Counted from the stretch's first letter, positions 1-12,989 are shown. The stretch is DNA of 64,000 nucleotides from Capsicum annuum (GCF_002878395.1 NC_061115.1:153940852-154004851), one strand, 5' to 3'. The notes: generated from the letters alone by a model not told the origin. Numbers and translations: made by a program.

Positions 1-341
1 GATTACTTAAAATGGTCATCTAATTATAGCAAATTTTCTACTAAAGTCACTTATATTTATTTTGTATCTATGAAGTCATTCAAGTTAGATTAGTTTATCA
101 AAAAGTTACTACCTACTGGCTTTGTATGTCTAAGGGATTCTTGATGAAGGTAATGTTGTTGATATAACTCATTGAAGAAACATCACTATTCAACTGCTCC
201 AACAAAAACCCTTAACTGCAATCAGACAAAATCATTAGTAGCAAAGTCAAATACTGACATGAAGTTATCAACTTCCATTGAGTCATATTCACAAATAGTT
301 TGAAAATACTACTTTAGTAATACTAGTAAAACAAGTGATGT

Positions 342-367
342 GGGGGGGGGGGGGGGGGGGGGGGGGG
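342..367. repeat. poly(G) homopolymer, 26 bases
   Basis: An uninterrupted run of 26 G on the plus strand, flanked by AT-rich DNA. Runs this long are rare in plant DNA and are prone to slippage and to sequencing length errors, so the exact length should be treated as approximate. It could form G-quadruplex structure, which is inference. Confidence 0.95.
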
Positions 368-673
368 AGTTGAGAATGACAGATAATTAGATGTGTGATT
401 AATGTAGAAATAAGGAAGTATGAGAAAAAAAGTAACCTGATGTAGCTTCCTTTCAAAAAAAAATAAAAATATAGGTGTAGGGAAAATAATCAATAAGAAA
501 TAGAATGCTCATGGATAAAGGCAAAGTTCAGTGTTACGATCTCAATAATATTCAACCAAATGTAGCAGTTTGGATTCAACGTCTGGAATAAAAAACATAT
601 AGAAACATGTGAAATTGAGAATAAAGGGTCCAAAATACTCTAGTTTAAATGAGACACAGGGATCGTGATGATG

Positions 674-708
674 ACACGTGGCAAGGTGGTTATATATATA
701 TATATATA
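674..708 (+). promoter_or_regulatory. G-box followed by (TA)9 microsatellite
   Basis: ACACGTGG (674-681) is a G-box/ABRE-type core. Ten bases later comes (TA)9 at 691-708, followed by CT-rich sequence and an ATG near 726 that opens only about 34 codons. The order (G-box, TATA-like run, pyrimidine-rich leader) looks promoter-like, but no convincing gene follows before the MITE at 1241. It may be a bare microsatellite next to a chance G-box. Confidence 0.25.
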
Positions 709-1240
709 CACATCTGATATTCCAATGGCTCCTCATGTTCTTCCCTCTTTTCTTAATTCATTTCTTTCCTCATCTATAATCAAACTTCTATTCTCTTCAA
801 TCCCTTTAAAAGTTCTTTACTCATCTTAATTTTATAGGTTATCATAGCTATGATGAATTATTTAATTAATTTGCATTTATTATAGTTTGCATTTCTTGTA
901 ATCAAGTTTCATTTGTCCACTTTTTCGTTTATCTGAAAATTTTCAAAATATTATTGTGTTTAATTATTGCAATTGGATTTAAATCTTGATTGAGATCAGA
1001 ACATCCGATTAGACACTCAACTAAGCTATTAAAATTTCTCTGGACCGGAGCCATAGTAACTACTCACAGATAAAGAAAAAGGGAAGAAATAAAGAATAAC
1101 CCATCAAGCTTACAAGTTACAGGACGACCAAAAAGTGAAATTAATTTGATTCAAGATATTGATTCAGTTTTCAAACTTAAAAAAATGAAAAAATATTTTT
1201 ATATAGATTAACCAAAACAAAAAGGGAGTTATTACTATTA

Positions 1241-2007
1241 GGGGTCATTTGGTAGAGTGTATAAGAACAATGTAGAATATAGTGTATTAATAATGTTTGT
1301 ATTATTTTTTATACATTGTTTGGTTTGATATAGAAGAAATAATATATCTCACTTAATTTTTATAAAAGAAGTGTTTGGTTACAAAAATACCTTTCTTTGA
1401 CTTTTTACACGTTTTTTGCAACAAAGTTCTTTTGTCATCTCAAACATAATTAGTATTGTTGAACTAGTTTATAGAGATTTAGGATTAATTGCAAGACCTT
1501 CGCCTTTGCTCATGAAATGTTACGCCGACGGATTAACATAGTCGAAACAAAAATAAAATACAAGATGTAAAATTAAGAAATAGTCTCAAGAATTTTTTTT
1601 TAATCTTTTTAAAGTCCCTCGAAGCAATTCAAAAATATATTGCGGTTATTTAAATCAACTATTCATTATTGTAAATTAAAATGGTGGGAAAAATTGTGAA
1701 ATGTTTTGAGAAAATTCACTGTTGAAAACTAAAATGATGGGAAAGAAATTGTGAAATATTTTAAAAGGGGAATTGAGGGGTATTAAAGTCATTTAATAAG
1801 TTAATGCATGTGTTAAAAGTCTTTGTATTACTAATACATAGAAAAATGGAGTGTATTACTAATACACACTTCAATACACAATAGAGTGTATAACTAATGC
1901 TTGCATTAGTCATATATATACAAAAAGACGTACCAAACAAGGTACTAGTAATACACATTAACTAATGCATGCATCATATTTTTCAATACACTCTACCAAA
2001 CGACTCC
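1241..2007. mobile_element. Tourist-like MITE (PIF/Harbinger type), 767 bp
   Basis: The terminal inverted repeats start GGGGTCATTTGGTAGAGTGT on the left; the right end (1986-2007) is its reverse complement with 20 of 22 positions equal. The element is flanked by a direct TTA at 1238-1240 and 2008-2010, the 3-bp TWA target duplication of PIF/Harbinger elements. The interior is AT-rich, non-coding, and carries further inverted copies of GTGTATTA-like motifs. No transposase is present, so it would depend on a partner in trans. Confidence 0.85.
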
Positions 2008-2129
2008 TTAGTATTGTTTTTTGTAGAATAGTTTCTTTTAGGGAAATGTCAAATATACTCTTTAATTTTGAAATTTCTAATGGATATAAGATTGATTTTT
2101 TAATTCCAAAAATATCATATAACCTCTAA

Positions 2130-2316
2130 TAGTCGTTTAGCTGGAAATATTTTGAGATAATTAATTTTGGAATCAGTTATCCCATCATGTATATGAGATA
2201 ACTTATTTCATCACTATCCGGTACTAACTAATACCTCATACCAAACATAGGATAAAAGTAGTCCTTCATTTTATCCTAAGACTATTTATTCCTTATACCT
2301 CACACCAAATGACCCC
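2130..2316. mobile_element. Degenerate Tourist-like MITE, about 187 bp
   Basis: The right end reads ACACCAAATGACCCC before TAA, the mirror of the ends of the preceding MITE. The left end (TAGTCGTTTAGCTGG) is a diverged inverted copy. TAA flanks both sides (2127-2129 and 2317-2319). An internal ATACCTCATACCAAAC repeats the end motif. It is short and non-coding. The left boundary is less certain than the right because of divergence. Confidence 0.6.
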
Positions 2317-2732
2317 TAAAGAAGTTATCACTCAATGAATCATTTCTTTTAGTTGGGTTGCATTTGAAGGGAAAAAAGATACATGGTACATATGATCATT
2401 TTTAGATTCAGATTCTAGTTGATAAAGCATGAGGTATCCTTTATAAAATTAACATTGTACACAACATAAGCACCTGAAGTACTAAACATAATAGGTATTA
2501 ATTTGGTAATGGTTGAAGCAACAAACTCGAATTCGGTAAGGATCTCATTTTTGATAGTACGAAAGAGAAAATTGAAACAAAAATTGAATTGAATTAAGAT
2601 GTTGTTAGACACCGACGGTTGACTCAAGTGCTCCTAAACCACACAATATGATCGTCTGTTATAAGACTCACTAACTCTATCTGGTATGTGGGTACCTATT
2701 ATTCGTAGGGTAATTTATCCGCGTATGCTCAG
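2317..2732. other. Intergenic, no feature recognised
   Basis: Between the second MITE and element A I find no gene, RNA gene or repeat end. CTCAG at 2728-2732 is the left copy of element A's target-site duplication. Confidence 0.6.
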
Positions 2733-5364
2733 TGTCACGATCCAATTTAAAAGTCATGATGACACCTACTTTATTGAATCGTATCCTGGAGCTACACACA
2801 ATGGGCTAACTTGGTGGAAGATGGCCTAAATTACCAAAAATCAATATTTAAAGAGTTAAAACAACAATAAAGTCATCATAACAGTCTAATAAATTGATAA
2901 GAGAGCAACAACCATCCCAAGATTCAGTAATGTTGGTACAAGAGACACTATGAATGAACTATAAGTACTGAATAGTCAAATACAATTTGTCTCAAAAATG
3001 AAAGGCTAGACATAGATAAATAGAAGGAAAAAGGGGAACTCCGACTCCAAGAGCTCACACAATCTCCAAAATCAATCTTGCGCGAGCGTCACGTCAATGA
3101 TGACAACTAGTACTCGAATTTGCACCAAAAAAGATACAAAAGTGTAGTATAAGTACCAAAACCATGGGTATTCAGTAAGCATCATCGGGAGACTAAGCTA
3201 AATCATGATATAAATATGATAAGATACAAGATAAAACAAACTAAGTCAAGGTAATAGGGCAAACCTGGAAATAAGCTCCAATATTTTTGTACATGAATAA
3301 ATGAATAAATCCGAAATAGTAATGTAAAGATCACACAACTATAACTAAAAAATTAGCCCCCATAAGTCAATAAGTGTGTGAAAATAAATAACCCAAACGC
3401 AGGCCCCTATAAGCCTGGAGGGTAAATCAAAGAGGAATAAATAACAAAAGATCTATAACTCTACCGAACATCAGCTGTAACCATCAAATCATCATACCGA
3501 ATCATATCTTACCCAACTTTCATTGCCGAACTCGAATTGAAACTCATATCATTATTATCATAACATCCTCAATAGTATCATCAACATAACATCATTTCCC
3601 AAACTTGAACCGAAACTCATATTATAAATATCGTCATCAATTTTCAACTTGAATCAAAACTCATATATCAATAGACCATATAAATAAACCATATTACTAA
3701 ATCACAAAACTTAATAGCCGAACCTTACCCGAAATTAGCACTAACTCTCAACTACCAATCTAGCTTATTTGATAAGCTTTCAATCTCCTTAAATTCCAAA
3801 AGTAAGCATTAAAAAGGGTATATCATGCTCAAATAAGTCTATAAAAGCTAACACAAGTGTTGGCCAGAGGTGGGCCGGAGGGCCCCACTTCTAATCCTCG
3901 AGATCTATTTTAGAAAAATTCGACTCCTGACTAGGCTAAGGTATCTAAATTCATTTCTAAATATGAAACAAGTCATAATTAGCCCTAAGGTAGCAATTCT
4001 CCCTAAAACATTAGCAACTAACCCAATTACGCATAAATTACGATCTCAAAATGGCCTAAATTGTCCAACTAACCCAAATATTTTCAATCATACGTACTAC
4101 TCCTAAATTCCACCATGTATCTAGCATAAGATCATAAGCATACTACGAAATAACTTAATTTATGAATAGGGTAAATCTCGTCTACCTAAATGCCGAAGAA
4201 AAGCTTAAAGAATCTACTAAACTATCGATTTTCCTTACCGAGAAGATTCCACGAGGTGCCAGGCTATCAAAATCACAATCTATTCATCAAAACGAGAATA
4301 TTGATACCCATATTGCACTATTATGCTTTCAGTTCAAAATTATGTAAAAATCCCACGTGGAATCCATTTATGAAATCACACTTTTGAAATCAACACAGCG
4401 TTCCTCTATGATCAAGAAATATTTATCCTAAAAAATGGGTGAATTCTGAGCTCTAATGGTGATACAATCAAGCCATCAAGATTCTAGGGATTTTTTAAAA
4501 ATGTTGAAGGATTCTATCAAGAAATTAATGAAAGCTTACCACAAGTTCAAAGAAGAAACACGTAAATTAACTTTACCCAAGATCCAAAATTACCCATAAA
4601 TGATTATCCTAAGTTCTTCCACTTTTTAGGATTTAATGTCCTAAGGAATAGATGAAAAATGGTGAAAATCGGGCTTAGTGGGGTATTTATACCCTTTCCA
4701 GGTCCACAGGTGTCGCTTAAGCAGACACTGGGTCATAAGAGAACCTGGTATTACTTAAGAAGTTCTCAATTACACGACACGCTCCTCGCTTACATGATAA
4801 TAGTGGGCCAAGCCTATTCGCTTAAGCAACTGGCTAGTCAAGTACGCGATGCACCAGCACCAGCTGATTTTTCCAAATTTCATGTCTCTGTGAATCCCTT
4901 GAGATTTATCTGAAATCCTGTATACACAAACAAACTATTCTATATTAACAAATCAGACATTCTGAACTCAATAGCGCAGTTGAAATTTCCATCCGAGGTT
5001 GTTTCGATGAAAAGTAGATCCCACACCCACTTACCATCTTTTTTAATTTCCGACCAATAATCCGAAATGAATTTGGAAGCCTTAGGACTCAAACCAAAGG
5101 TCCTCCTAGCCTAAAATCAATGTTTTGGAGCTATTAGAACAGTTAGAATTTGCATTCGAGGTCATTTGACTAATGTTTTTTCCCGACAACCAATTTAAAT
5201 CAATGAAGACTTCAAAATAGGGAATTGACTCTAAAAATCAAATGAACTGCTCGGTAATCAAATTGTCAGTTCCAGCAAGTCATAAATGAATTGGAGCAGC
5301 TATAAAAAGCTCTAAATAGTAAAAATAAGAGAAAATATATAAAATGACCTGGAGGGTCATTGCA
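2733..5364 (-). repeat. Element A, 3' LTR (2632 bp)
   Basis: It begins TGTCACGATCC and ends GGGTCATTGCA on the plus strand, so TG...CA termini are kept here. It aligns along its whole length with the LTR that starts at 45656. On the minus strand a TATAAATA box lies at 4684-4691, and a cluster of GCTTAAGC-type palindromic motifs lies upstream of it (about 4707-4870). There is no coding content; the short open frames inside are chance. Confidence 0.93.
4684..4691 (-). promoter_or_regulatory. Element A LTR TATA box (3' LTR copy)
   Basis: TATAAATA on the minus strand in the context GGGTATAAATACCCC, a strong plant TATA box placed for transcription towards gag. The same box is kept in the 5' LTR at 53791-53798. 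Upstream on the minus strand are repeated TCGCTTAAGCGA-like palindromes. Confidence 0.7.
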
Positions 5365-5382
5365 ATATCCACTGCTAAAAGA
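5365..5382 (-). other. Element A polypurine tract (decayed)
   Basis: The bases next to the 3' LTR read AGCAGTGGATAT on the minus strand, where a purine tract for plus-strand priming is expected. GACGAAATCTC just upstream is the leader usually seen before this tract in the family. The tract is no longer pure purine, so it is decayed. Confidence 0.5.
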
Positions 5383-5400
5383 GATTTCGTCCGCAGAAGT

Positions 5401-7278
5401 AAAGGATTAGGATGTACCTGAATCCTCAAACGAGTGAGGATACTGGGTATTCATCTCGATCTTGATCTCCCAAGTAGCCTCCTCTACTGGGTGGTGCCTC
5501 CACTGAATCTTAACTATTAGAATCTCCCTAGTGCGCAACCGCCTAACATCACTAGCCAATATGAGAACTAGTTCTTCCACGTAGGTCAACCACTCATCCA
5601 ACTGAACTGAGTCACATCTAAGCATATGAGAAGGGTAAGGAATGTATCACCACAATATAGAAATATAAAAAATTGAATGGACAATAGAAAAATCTGGGGG
5701 TAAGGCTAACTCATAAGTCCCTCACCAATTGTGCGAAGAATCTCAAAGGTCCAATATATCTGGGGCTGAGCTTCTCTTTCCTCCCAAACCTCATCATGCC
5801 CTTCATGGGTGATACACAGAGTAATACTTGGTCCCTCATTCCAAATATCAAGGAATAAAGTCTATGATTTGCATAAGCCTTTTACCTACTCCTAGATTCC
5901 CTCAACCTATCCTGAATCACCCTGAATCTATCCAACTACTCCTAAAACAAGTCAGTATCATGGGGCCTAATCTCGGAGGTCTCAAACCATCTAATCCGAG
6001 AATGACATTGCCTACCATATAAAGCCTCAAAAGGCGCCATCTCAATACTCTAATTATAGTTATTATTATAAGTAAACTCCTCTAAAGCTAAGTGTTGCTC
6101 CCACTGACCTCCAAAATCCATAACACAAGTTTAGAGTATATCTTTGAGAACCTAAATAGTCTGCTCCAACTGCCCATCAGTCTGGCGGTAGAAGGTTGTA
6201 CTAAGATTCACATGAGTGCCCAAATCCTCCCATAATCTCTCCAAAATCTAGAAGTGAACACTGAACCTCAGTCTAAAATGATAAATATAGGCACATCATA
6301 CAAACAAACATCTACTTAACATAGATACTAGCTTACCTTTTTGTTGCTGAAGGACATCCAAATAGGAATGAAATGTGCCGACTTGGTCAATCAATCTGCA
6401 ATGACCCAAATACAATCAGAACCATGAGAAGTACGTGTCAAACTACTAACAAATTCCATGATAATATATTCCCAGTTTCCACTTGGGAATGAGCAATGTC
6501 TGAATCAATCCACTAGGTCTTTGATGCTCGACCTTCACCTGTTAACAACATAAATAATGAGCAATAAATTCTACAATATCTCTCTTCATACCCTTCACCA
6601 ATGATTCTGCCTCAAATATCTATATATCTTAGTTGTACCCGAGTTCATAGAATATCAGGAGCTATAAGCCTCATGCAAAATTGACCAAATCAAGTCATCA
6701 ACTCTTGAAACAAAAATATGGATTTCAAATCTCAAAACACCCTAAGAATCTGGACCTCTTGGACTCACCACTCAACACCTGATCACGAATGATACAAAGT
6801 CTCTTATACTCAAACTGACGACTCAGAATCTAGTCAAATAGCAAAGACTACACCTCAACACTAGAGAGAATCCTCCTATGGTCTGAAATATTAGGTCGCG
6901 CCATCCAGTTTTCTAAGGACTGAATGTCCTGTGCAAATATCCTTTGAGAAACTGAAATACAAGCCAATCTAACTATACTCGCCATCTTTCGGCTTAAAAT
7001 ATTTGCTACTTTATTTGCCTTGCCTGACTGATACAAGATAGAGATGTCATAATCCTTAAGCAAATCCATCCATCTAAACTGCCTCGAATTAAGATTTCTC
7101 TGGGTCATAAGATGTTGAATACTGTGATGATTCATAAATATCTCATAAAATACACACCATAAAGATAGTACCTCCAAATCATAAGTGCGCTACCAACTCC
7201 TAATTATGAGTGGGGTAGTTGTGTTTGTGTACTTTTAAAAATCTTGACGCATAAGAAATAACTCAAACCTACTTCATC
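5401..7278 (-). pseudogene. Element A pol 3' half: RNase H end, integrase, chromodomain
   Basis: Read on the minus strand from B's insertion point (7278), this gives the rest of RNase H, with an SRQFRWMDLLKDYDISILYQ block and a GKANKVANILSRK block that match the end of RNase H in Ty3/Gypsy pol (frame 6848-7177). A heavily broken integrase follows (about 5640-6840). The C-terminus (5407-5625) has VKIQWRHHPVEEATWE, the hallmark of the chromodomain in Tekay/Del elements, which directs integration to heterochromatin. Stops and frameshifts are frequent in the integrase. The 5' part of pol is 35 kb away at 42401-44050 because element B inserted in between. Confidence 0.85.
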
Positions 7279-7283
7279 AATAC

Positions 7284-9483
7284 TGTAACACCCTAAATTT
7301 TTGGTTCCTAAAAATTTCTTGATCTTTAAGCTTACTATCCTCACTATGATTCACCTGCAAGGCGTAGGGTGTCATTGCGGGTCTTAGGGACCTAATCATA
7401 GCTTGACCAGTAGTTGGCCTGGAGTTTTTGTCTTTACTATGACTTGGACCGTACGAGTAATAAAGTGTCGTAATGAGTCGTAAGGTGTGAATCGTAAGGA
7501 AACCAGTATACTATCCTAAGTTTTTGTTGTGACTGCGACTATTATGTTATAAGTTGTAAGGACTGGATATGAGTCATATGGTGCGAATCATAACCAGACC
7601 AATGTGGGGTAAACCTGGACATTGTCTAGACTATAGCTAGACTAAACGAATTACAGGGTGACCCTACAAGTCATGAAGTCACCCCTAGCGACTGGGATTG
7701 ATTTTCAATCTTTTAATTAAAGGCATCCTGGTAATTTCCCTTCTATCCCAGTTATCCCCCATGACTTAAAACCCTCTTTGATACTTTATTAGCATACTAT
7801 TTATAATCAAAATACTCTCTCAAACTCTCTAAATTCTCTCAAGTAAGATACTTAGGGTTTCTAAAAAGTTGATCATTTGTAGTTCTCAAGGGCAAATTCT
7901 CTCCATAACTCTTGATATTCCCAGCATGTTACTCTGTCCCAACTATTACTTTGTATAATCATGTGTTTTAAATAATTATCCATGTGGTTTTTATGGTGGT
8001 TTTGGAACATGAGTTGAGGGTTTTGAGTGATTATTGTTTATGTGATGTTTCATGTTTACATATGCATTGTTTATGTTTAAATGGTGGTTTTGAAATCAAT
8101 TTGGTGCATGTGTATGGTGAATAAACTAGGGGATTGTGATTTTTCCAAATTTTGTGAATATTAACTTTTGAATTGGTAACAACCCCAACCCAACTTTGTG
8201 AAAGCGATTTTGAGTATGAATGAAAATTGCATTAAACTATTTTTAAAATAATTTCATGATATAAAGAGGTTATTGAAACATGATGGTTAATTTAATGAAC
8301 AAAGAGAGTCGATGTTCCCCCACCTTGTATTAATGACCAAAAGGAGTTGTTCTCCCAAGTTAATGGAATTGATTTGTTATGTTGATAACACCTTGCAAGT
8401 ATAATTGATATGGCAATACCAACAGTATATGCCTAAATGTGCATTATGGTTCAATGAATGAGAATGTGTGATAAATATTTTAATAGGTCTTAAAAGAGGG
8501 TTGTGTAGCTAGGCCATAAAAGTGGAGGTTCCAAGGGACCAATACTGAAAATTGTGTTTACTGGCATGGGGGTTGAAATGGCATAGGGTTCGAGTCCCTC
8601 GCTTATGACCAGGTGGTTTGAGTCCTTCATATTACATTGCATGATCAGGTGCTTAAGTCACCTTAGTATATGATTGGGAGGTTTGAGTCCCCAGTGTATA
8701 TATATGAGATTATTCTTCGATTCATGTGGTTACACACACTGGGTCTAACTAGAGGGTGAAAACTGGGGCCAATATAGCCAGTGGGTACTATTATATGACA
8801 GTTAAGCTATATAATCTAGGCTAAAATTTTAAAGTACATATTAATCCTTATTCCCTATCCCAGCATGTTATATAAGTATATATATGTAGTCACACATATA
8901 TGTGAACATGTACATTGAGTTGAACTAAATTTTGAATTGTCATTACTTTATCCTTATTCCTGAGTTACATGCCAGTGCTTAATCCACTAACTATCTCCAT
9001 ACGTTGTATTCCCACATGACGCAGGCATTAAAGATACTCCTACTTTTTTATAAAGTGTTAGATAAATTGATTTAGTTTATTAATCATTTGCAGCAAAGTG
9101 GTAAGGTTTCATTCTCTGGAAAACTTGACCATTCCATCAGTTCCTTTCATAAACTAGAATTAAAGAGCTCACATTAACATTATTATTGTCATTGCCAGTG
9201 TCGGGGGTATGTCCCAAAACTTTATTAATTTTGATTTATTAGAAGGCTTTGTACATTACTGTGGACTTGGGTAGTGGTGTTGGTTATTTTGGTTGGTTAA
9301 CAATTATTGATTATAGACATATCTTAAATTATTTGAGCTTATATTATGCTATTTTATTATATGTTTAGAATTCATTCACTGTTGGGGGTATTGTGTCCTG
9401 TTTGTTAGGAACAGTGGGTGGTCTTCGGTCCTTAATGGACTTGAGATACCCATCATAGCCAGGCCTTAGTTTAGGTTGTGACA
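7284..9483 (+). repeat. Element B, 5' LTR (2200 bp)
   Basis: It starts TGTAACACCC and ends GTTGTGACA, and pairs with the LTR at 40114-42395. About 7360-7700 carries several short repeated motifs of the form GAGTCGTAAGGTGTGAATCG in direct and inverted order, and a TATA-like ACTATTTATAATC follows at about 7795-7807. It is 82 bp shorter than the 3' copy, partly because that copy has an extra ~37-bp tandem duplication and a GT microsatellite. Confidence 0.92.
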
Positions 9484-9487
9484 AATA

Positions 9488-9500
9488 TGGTATCAGAGCC
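9488..9500 (+). other. Element B primer-binding site, tRNA-iMet type
   Basis: TGGTATCAGAGCC lies four bases after the LTR end. It is complementary to the 3' end of plant initiator methionine tRNA, the usual primer for chromoviruses. It is fully preserved, unlike the coding frames. Confidence 0.93.
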
Positions 9501-9694
9501 TAGGTTTAGTATCGTTAGGTTTCCATAAAGTTTTGTTAAGTAAAGTCTCTTTATGGGTATGTAGTGTGCTACGCTTAAAAGGGAGAGGCTACGAGACATT
9601 TAGGAATGTTTTTCTTTCTAGTTTTTATATTTTGGGCTATAGAGTTTACGATCTAGAAAATTCCTCTAATTTTTGTATGTTTTCTTTTTAAATC

Positions 9695-10890
9695 ATGCCT
9701 CCCAGAAGATCTGATGCTCGTTAAAACTCTTCTATCTCATCTGAGGACAATATCAATGGAGCTCGTACTACTTATAGAGTTCAAACTCGATCTATAGCTC
9801 CAAATCCTGATTGTACTTCCTCACATAGAATTCCACCAGTTCTCCTAGCCCTCCTTGGATGCCTCAAGCTGATGTGTCTAATACTGAGTTTTTCCAGTCG
9901 ATTCATTTACTCACCCAATTGGTAGCCTCCCAAACTGGGTATTTTTCTTATGTTGCTCAATCTTCTGAGGTCACTAGATTTGGCTAATTTATAAGGTTGA
10001 GTCCTCCAAATTTCACTTGTTCAAAGGTTAAGGAGGTTCCTCAAAATTTCATTGATGAGATAAAGAAGATTTTTCGTATAATGTATGCTACTAATATAGA
10101 GGGTGAGGAGTTATCTTCTTATCGGTTGAAGGATATGGTGTATCAATGGTATGAGGAGTAGGACCAGTCTAGGGGTGATGATGTTGAGTTCGCTTGGTGG
10201 GATGACTTCTCTATTGCTTTTCTTGATTGCTTCTTTCCTCAAGAGTTGAGGGAGGCAAAGGCTAAGGAATTCGTGTATTTAAAGTAAAGAAGGATGATAA
10301 TAAAGGAGTTTGCCTTGAATTTTCATCAACTATTATGTTTTGCTCCTGAGTTAGTATTAGCTTGAGGGCTAAAATGAGGAAATTTTCTTTTGAGTTATCC
10401 CCTAATTTGATTTTGGAGAGCAAGGTTTCACTGTTGAATAAGGATATGGACATCTCTAGACTTATGGTGTCTATGCAATAACTGGAAGAAGAAAAAGAAG
10501 AAGTAAGTAGAGATGAGTAAAAGACAAAATAAGAATTTTGATATTCATACCAAGGTGGAGATCAACAACAGAGTGGTAGAGATGGTGGAAAATGGTCTAA
10601 GAAGAAGAAGGGCAATTCTGGTTCCTACTCTACGGCTAGTGCTCTGTATCCTAAGCCATTCAGTGATTACCATTTTTATAGCAATAGTGGGTTTAAGGCA
10701 TAGGGTGCCTAGTCTCATGCTAGTAGAGCTCATTAAGCCCCATCTTATCCCCCCTTGTCATTTTTATGGGTAGGTGCATCACAGATTTTATGAGGAGGGG
10801 AGAAATACGTGCTTTAAGTTATGGTCAGTTGGGCTACCTATAATGGGATTGTCCATCATTCAGGGTTGCTACTAGGGCTAATAAGGTTTC
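9695..10890 (+). pseudogene. Element B gag (broken)
   Basis: The frame opens with ATG at 9695 giving MPPRRSDAR and then a stop at once. Capsid-like sequence follows (blocks PPNFTCSKVKEVPQNFIDEI and YRLKDMVYQWYEE near 10005-10160), with more stops and at least one frameshift. The zinc knuckle expected near the C-terminus survives as TGCTTTAAG...GATTGTCC at 10810-10854, but an extra base breaks the frame after the first cysteine. Gag would package the RNA and form the virus-like particle. This copy cannot make it. Confidence 0.75.
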
Positions 10891-10939
10891 GATTGCCACA
10901 TCTTCAGCTCCAATACTAAATAATACTACTTCTGGCTTT

Positions 10940-11330
10940 AACATTATTTGGTACCGCCTTTATACTCTTGTCACTCATCAGGAATCTGAAGTTTCTCTTG
11001 ATGTTTTCACTGGTATGTTACAACTCTTTTCTTGTGATGTGTATTGTCTGCTTAGTATGGGGTCTACTCTTTCTTATAAGACCCCATATGTGGCTATTCA
11101 TTTTGGTTTTGGTCCTGATTATATTCGAGATCCTTTCTCTATTTTTACACCGGTGGGTGACTCTGTGGTGGCTAAACGGGTATATAGAGGTTGTGTGGTA
11201 TCTATTTGTCGTATGGATACCTTGGTATATTTAATAGAGTTGGATATGTTAGATTTTGATATTATCCTAGGGATGGATTGGTTGCTATGCCTCTTTTGAT
11301 TACCGGACCCGTAAGGTTATTTTTAAATTC
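10940..11330 (+). pseudogene. Element B protease region (decayed)
   Basis: One open frame (11015-11299) carries the fold-defining C-terminal part of a retropepsin: LDMLDFDIILGMDWL is the conserved block before the RT in Ty3/Gypsy elements. The N-terminal catalytic block, where D-[PS]-G-[AS]-T is expected, reads SMGSTLSYKTPYV, so the catalytic Asp is missing. The protease would have cut the Gag-Pol polyprotein. It lies directly between gag and RT, as usual. Confidence 0.75.
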
Positions 11331-11399
11331 TCGAATAAGCTGGTTATAGAATGGGAAGGGAGTTCCATAGTGCCTAAGGGAAGGTTTATATCTTATCTT

Positions 11400-12840
11400 A
11401 GAGTCTAGAAATTGATTTCCAAGGGGTGTTTATATCATTTAATGCATGTTAGAGATTCTAGATTCGAGGGTCTTTCCTTGCAATCTGTTTCTGTGATTTG
11501 TAAATTTCTGGTAATGTTTCCTGATGACCTTCCTGCTGTACCTCCCAATAGGGAAATAAATTTTAGGATTGATCTTCTTTCGAATACTTACCCTATATCT
11601 ATCCCTCCTTATAGAATGGCTCCAATTGAGTTTAGAGAACTTTAAAAGCAATTTAAAGACCTTCTTAATAAGGTTTTTATTGTTTTTAGTGTGTCTCCAT
11701 GGGGTGATTTTATGTTATTTGTATGTAAGAAAAATGGCTCTCTTTGAATATGGAATTTGAATAAGGTAACAATAAAGAATAAGTACCCTCTTTCGAGGAT
11801 TAATGATCTGTTTGACCATCTTTAGGGAGCTAAGTGCTTTTCTAAGATTGATCTTCGATCAGGTTATTATCATCTATAGCTAGGGAGGTAGATATCCCTA
11901 AGACTACTTTCTAAACCTATTATGGTCATTTTAAGTTTTTGGCAATGTCCTTTCGTTTGACTAATGCATCGGCAACATTAATGGATCTTCTGAATCGGGT
12001 ATTCCATCAGTTTCTTAACTTATTTGTCATCATATTTATTGGTGATGTTTTGGTGTATTCCAAGAATGAGGGGGATCATGCCAACCATCTCCACATAGTG
12101 TTGCATACCCTTACGTCTCCGCGGTTTTATACTAAATTCTTCAAGTGTGAATTCTGGTTGAATGCAGAAACTTTGTGGGTTATGTTATTTCTAGTGAGGG
12201 GATTATGTTGGACCCACAGAAAGTTGAGGCGATTGAGAAATGTCCTAGACACACTACTCCAATCAATATTCGGAGCTTCTTGGGTTTAGCTGGGTATTAT
12301 AAGAAGTTCATGGAAAGTTTTTCTTCGATTGTTACTCCATTGACTAAGTTGACCCAAAAGAAGGTGAAGTTTCTGTAGTTCAATGCTTGTGAGTAACTTT
12401 CAGAATTTGAAGGACAAGTGGACTTCGACTCTGTTTTGACCCTACCTAAGGGTACCAAGGGTTTTTTTGTTTATTGTGATATGTCCCCGTGAGGGACTAG
12501 GCAGTGTGTTGATGTAGTATAGTAAGACTATGGCCTATGCTTATAGACAGTTGAAAGTTCATGAGAAGAATTACTTGATGCATGACCTAGAACTGTTGGT
12601 TGTGGTCTTTGCTTTGAATATTTGGCACCATTATTTGTATGGGGTTCATGCTGACATCTATTCATACCATAAGAGTTTGAAATATGTGTTCAGTCGCAAG
12701 GAGTTGAATCTTAGGTAGAGGAGGTGGCTTGAATTAGTCAAGGACTACAATATGAGTCTTCGCTATCATTCAGGTAAAGCTAACGTGGTTGTTGAAGCTC
12801 TTAGCAGGTTATCTATAGGGAGCTTATCTTATGTGGAGGA
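11400..12840 (+). pseudogene. Element B reverse transcriptase and RNase H (broken)
   Basis: The RT starts near PIEFREL (11645) and shows [12 protein letters not shown] (about 11840-11876), SFRLTNAS (about 11945) and the active-site block VIIFIGDVLVYSKN at about 12026-12067. The first Asp of the usual F-I-D-D motif is Gly (GGT at 12041-12043), so polymerisation is lost. The thumb (IRSFLGLAGYYKKFM) is in the next frame. RNase H shows [20 protein letters not shown] and, near its end, YHSGKANVVVEALSRLS. At least five stops or frame changes break the chain. Confidence 0.88.
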
Positions 12841-12989
12841 GGAGAAACAAGAATTATTCAAGGATATTCACCAGTTGGATAATCTTGGAGTTCGTCTCTT
12901 GGACTCTAATGATGGTTGTGTGATGGTGCATAAGGTGGTAAAGTCATCTTTGTGCCGAAGTAAAAGAGAAGCAAGTTTTGGATCCTATA

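Larger units (their letters stand above)
1..1237. other. AT-rich intergenic flank
   Basis: I see no coding region here: the only open frames are under 70 codons and look random. The stretch contains a poly(G) run at 342-367 and a G-box followed by a TA run near 674-708, listed separately. The first 120 bases resemble diffuse plant repeat sequence, but no ends or TSDs can be defined. Confidence 0.6.

Noticed and set aside
726..830. A short gene after the G-box and TA run
   Set aside because: The ATG opens about 34 codons of Ser/Leu-rich, pyrimidine-driven sequence, with no clear splice donor or homology.
2415..2627. 70-codon minus-strand frame
   Set aside because: No domain, no conserved context, and length expected by chance in AT-rich DNA.
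11436..11651. Antisense open frames over B's RT and other pol regions
   Set aside because: They are shadows of the sense pol frame; no independent codon pattern or motif.
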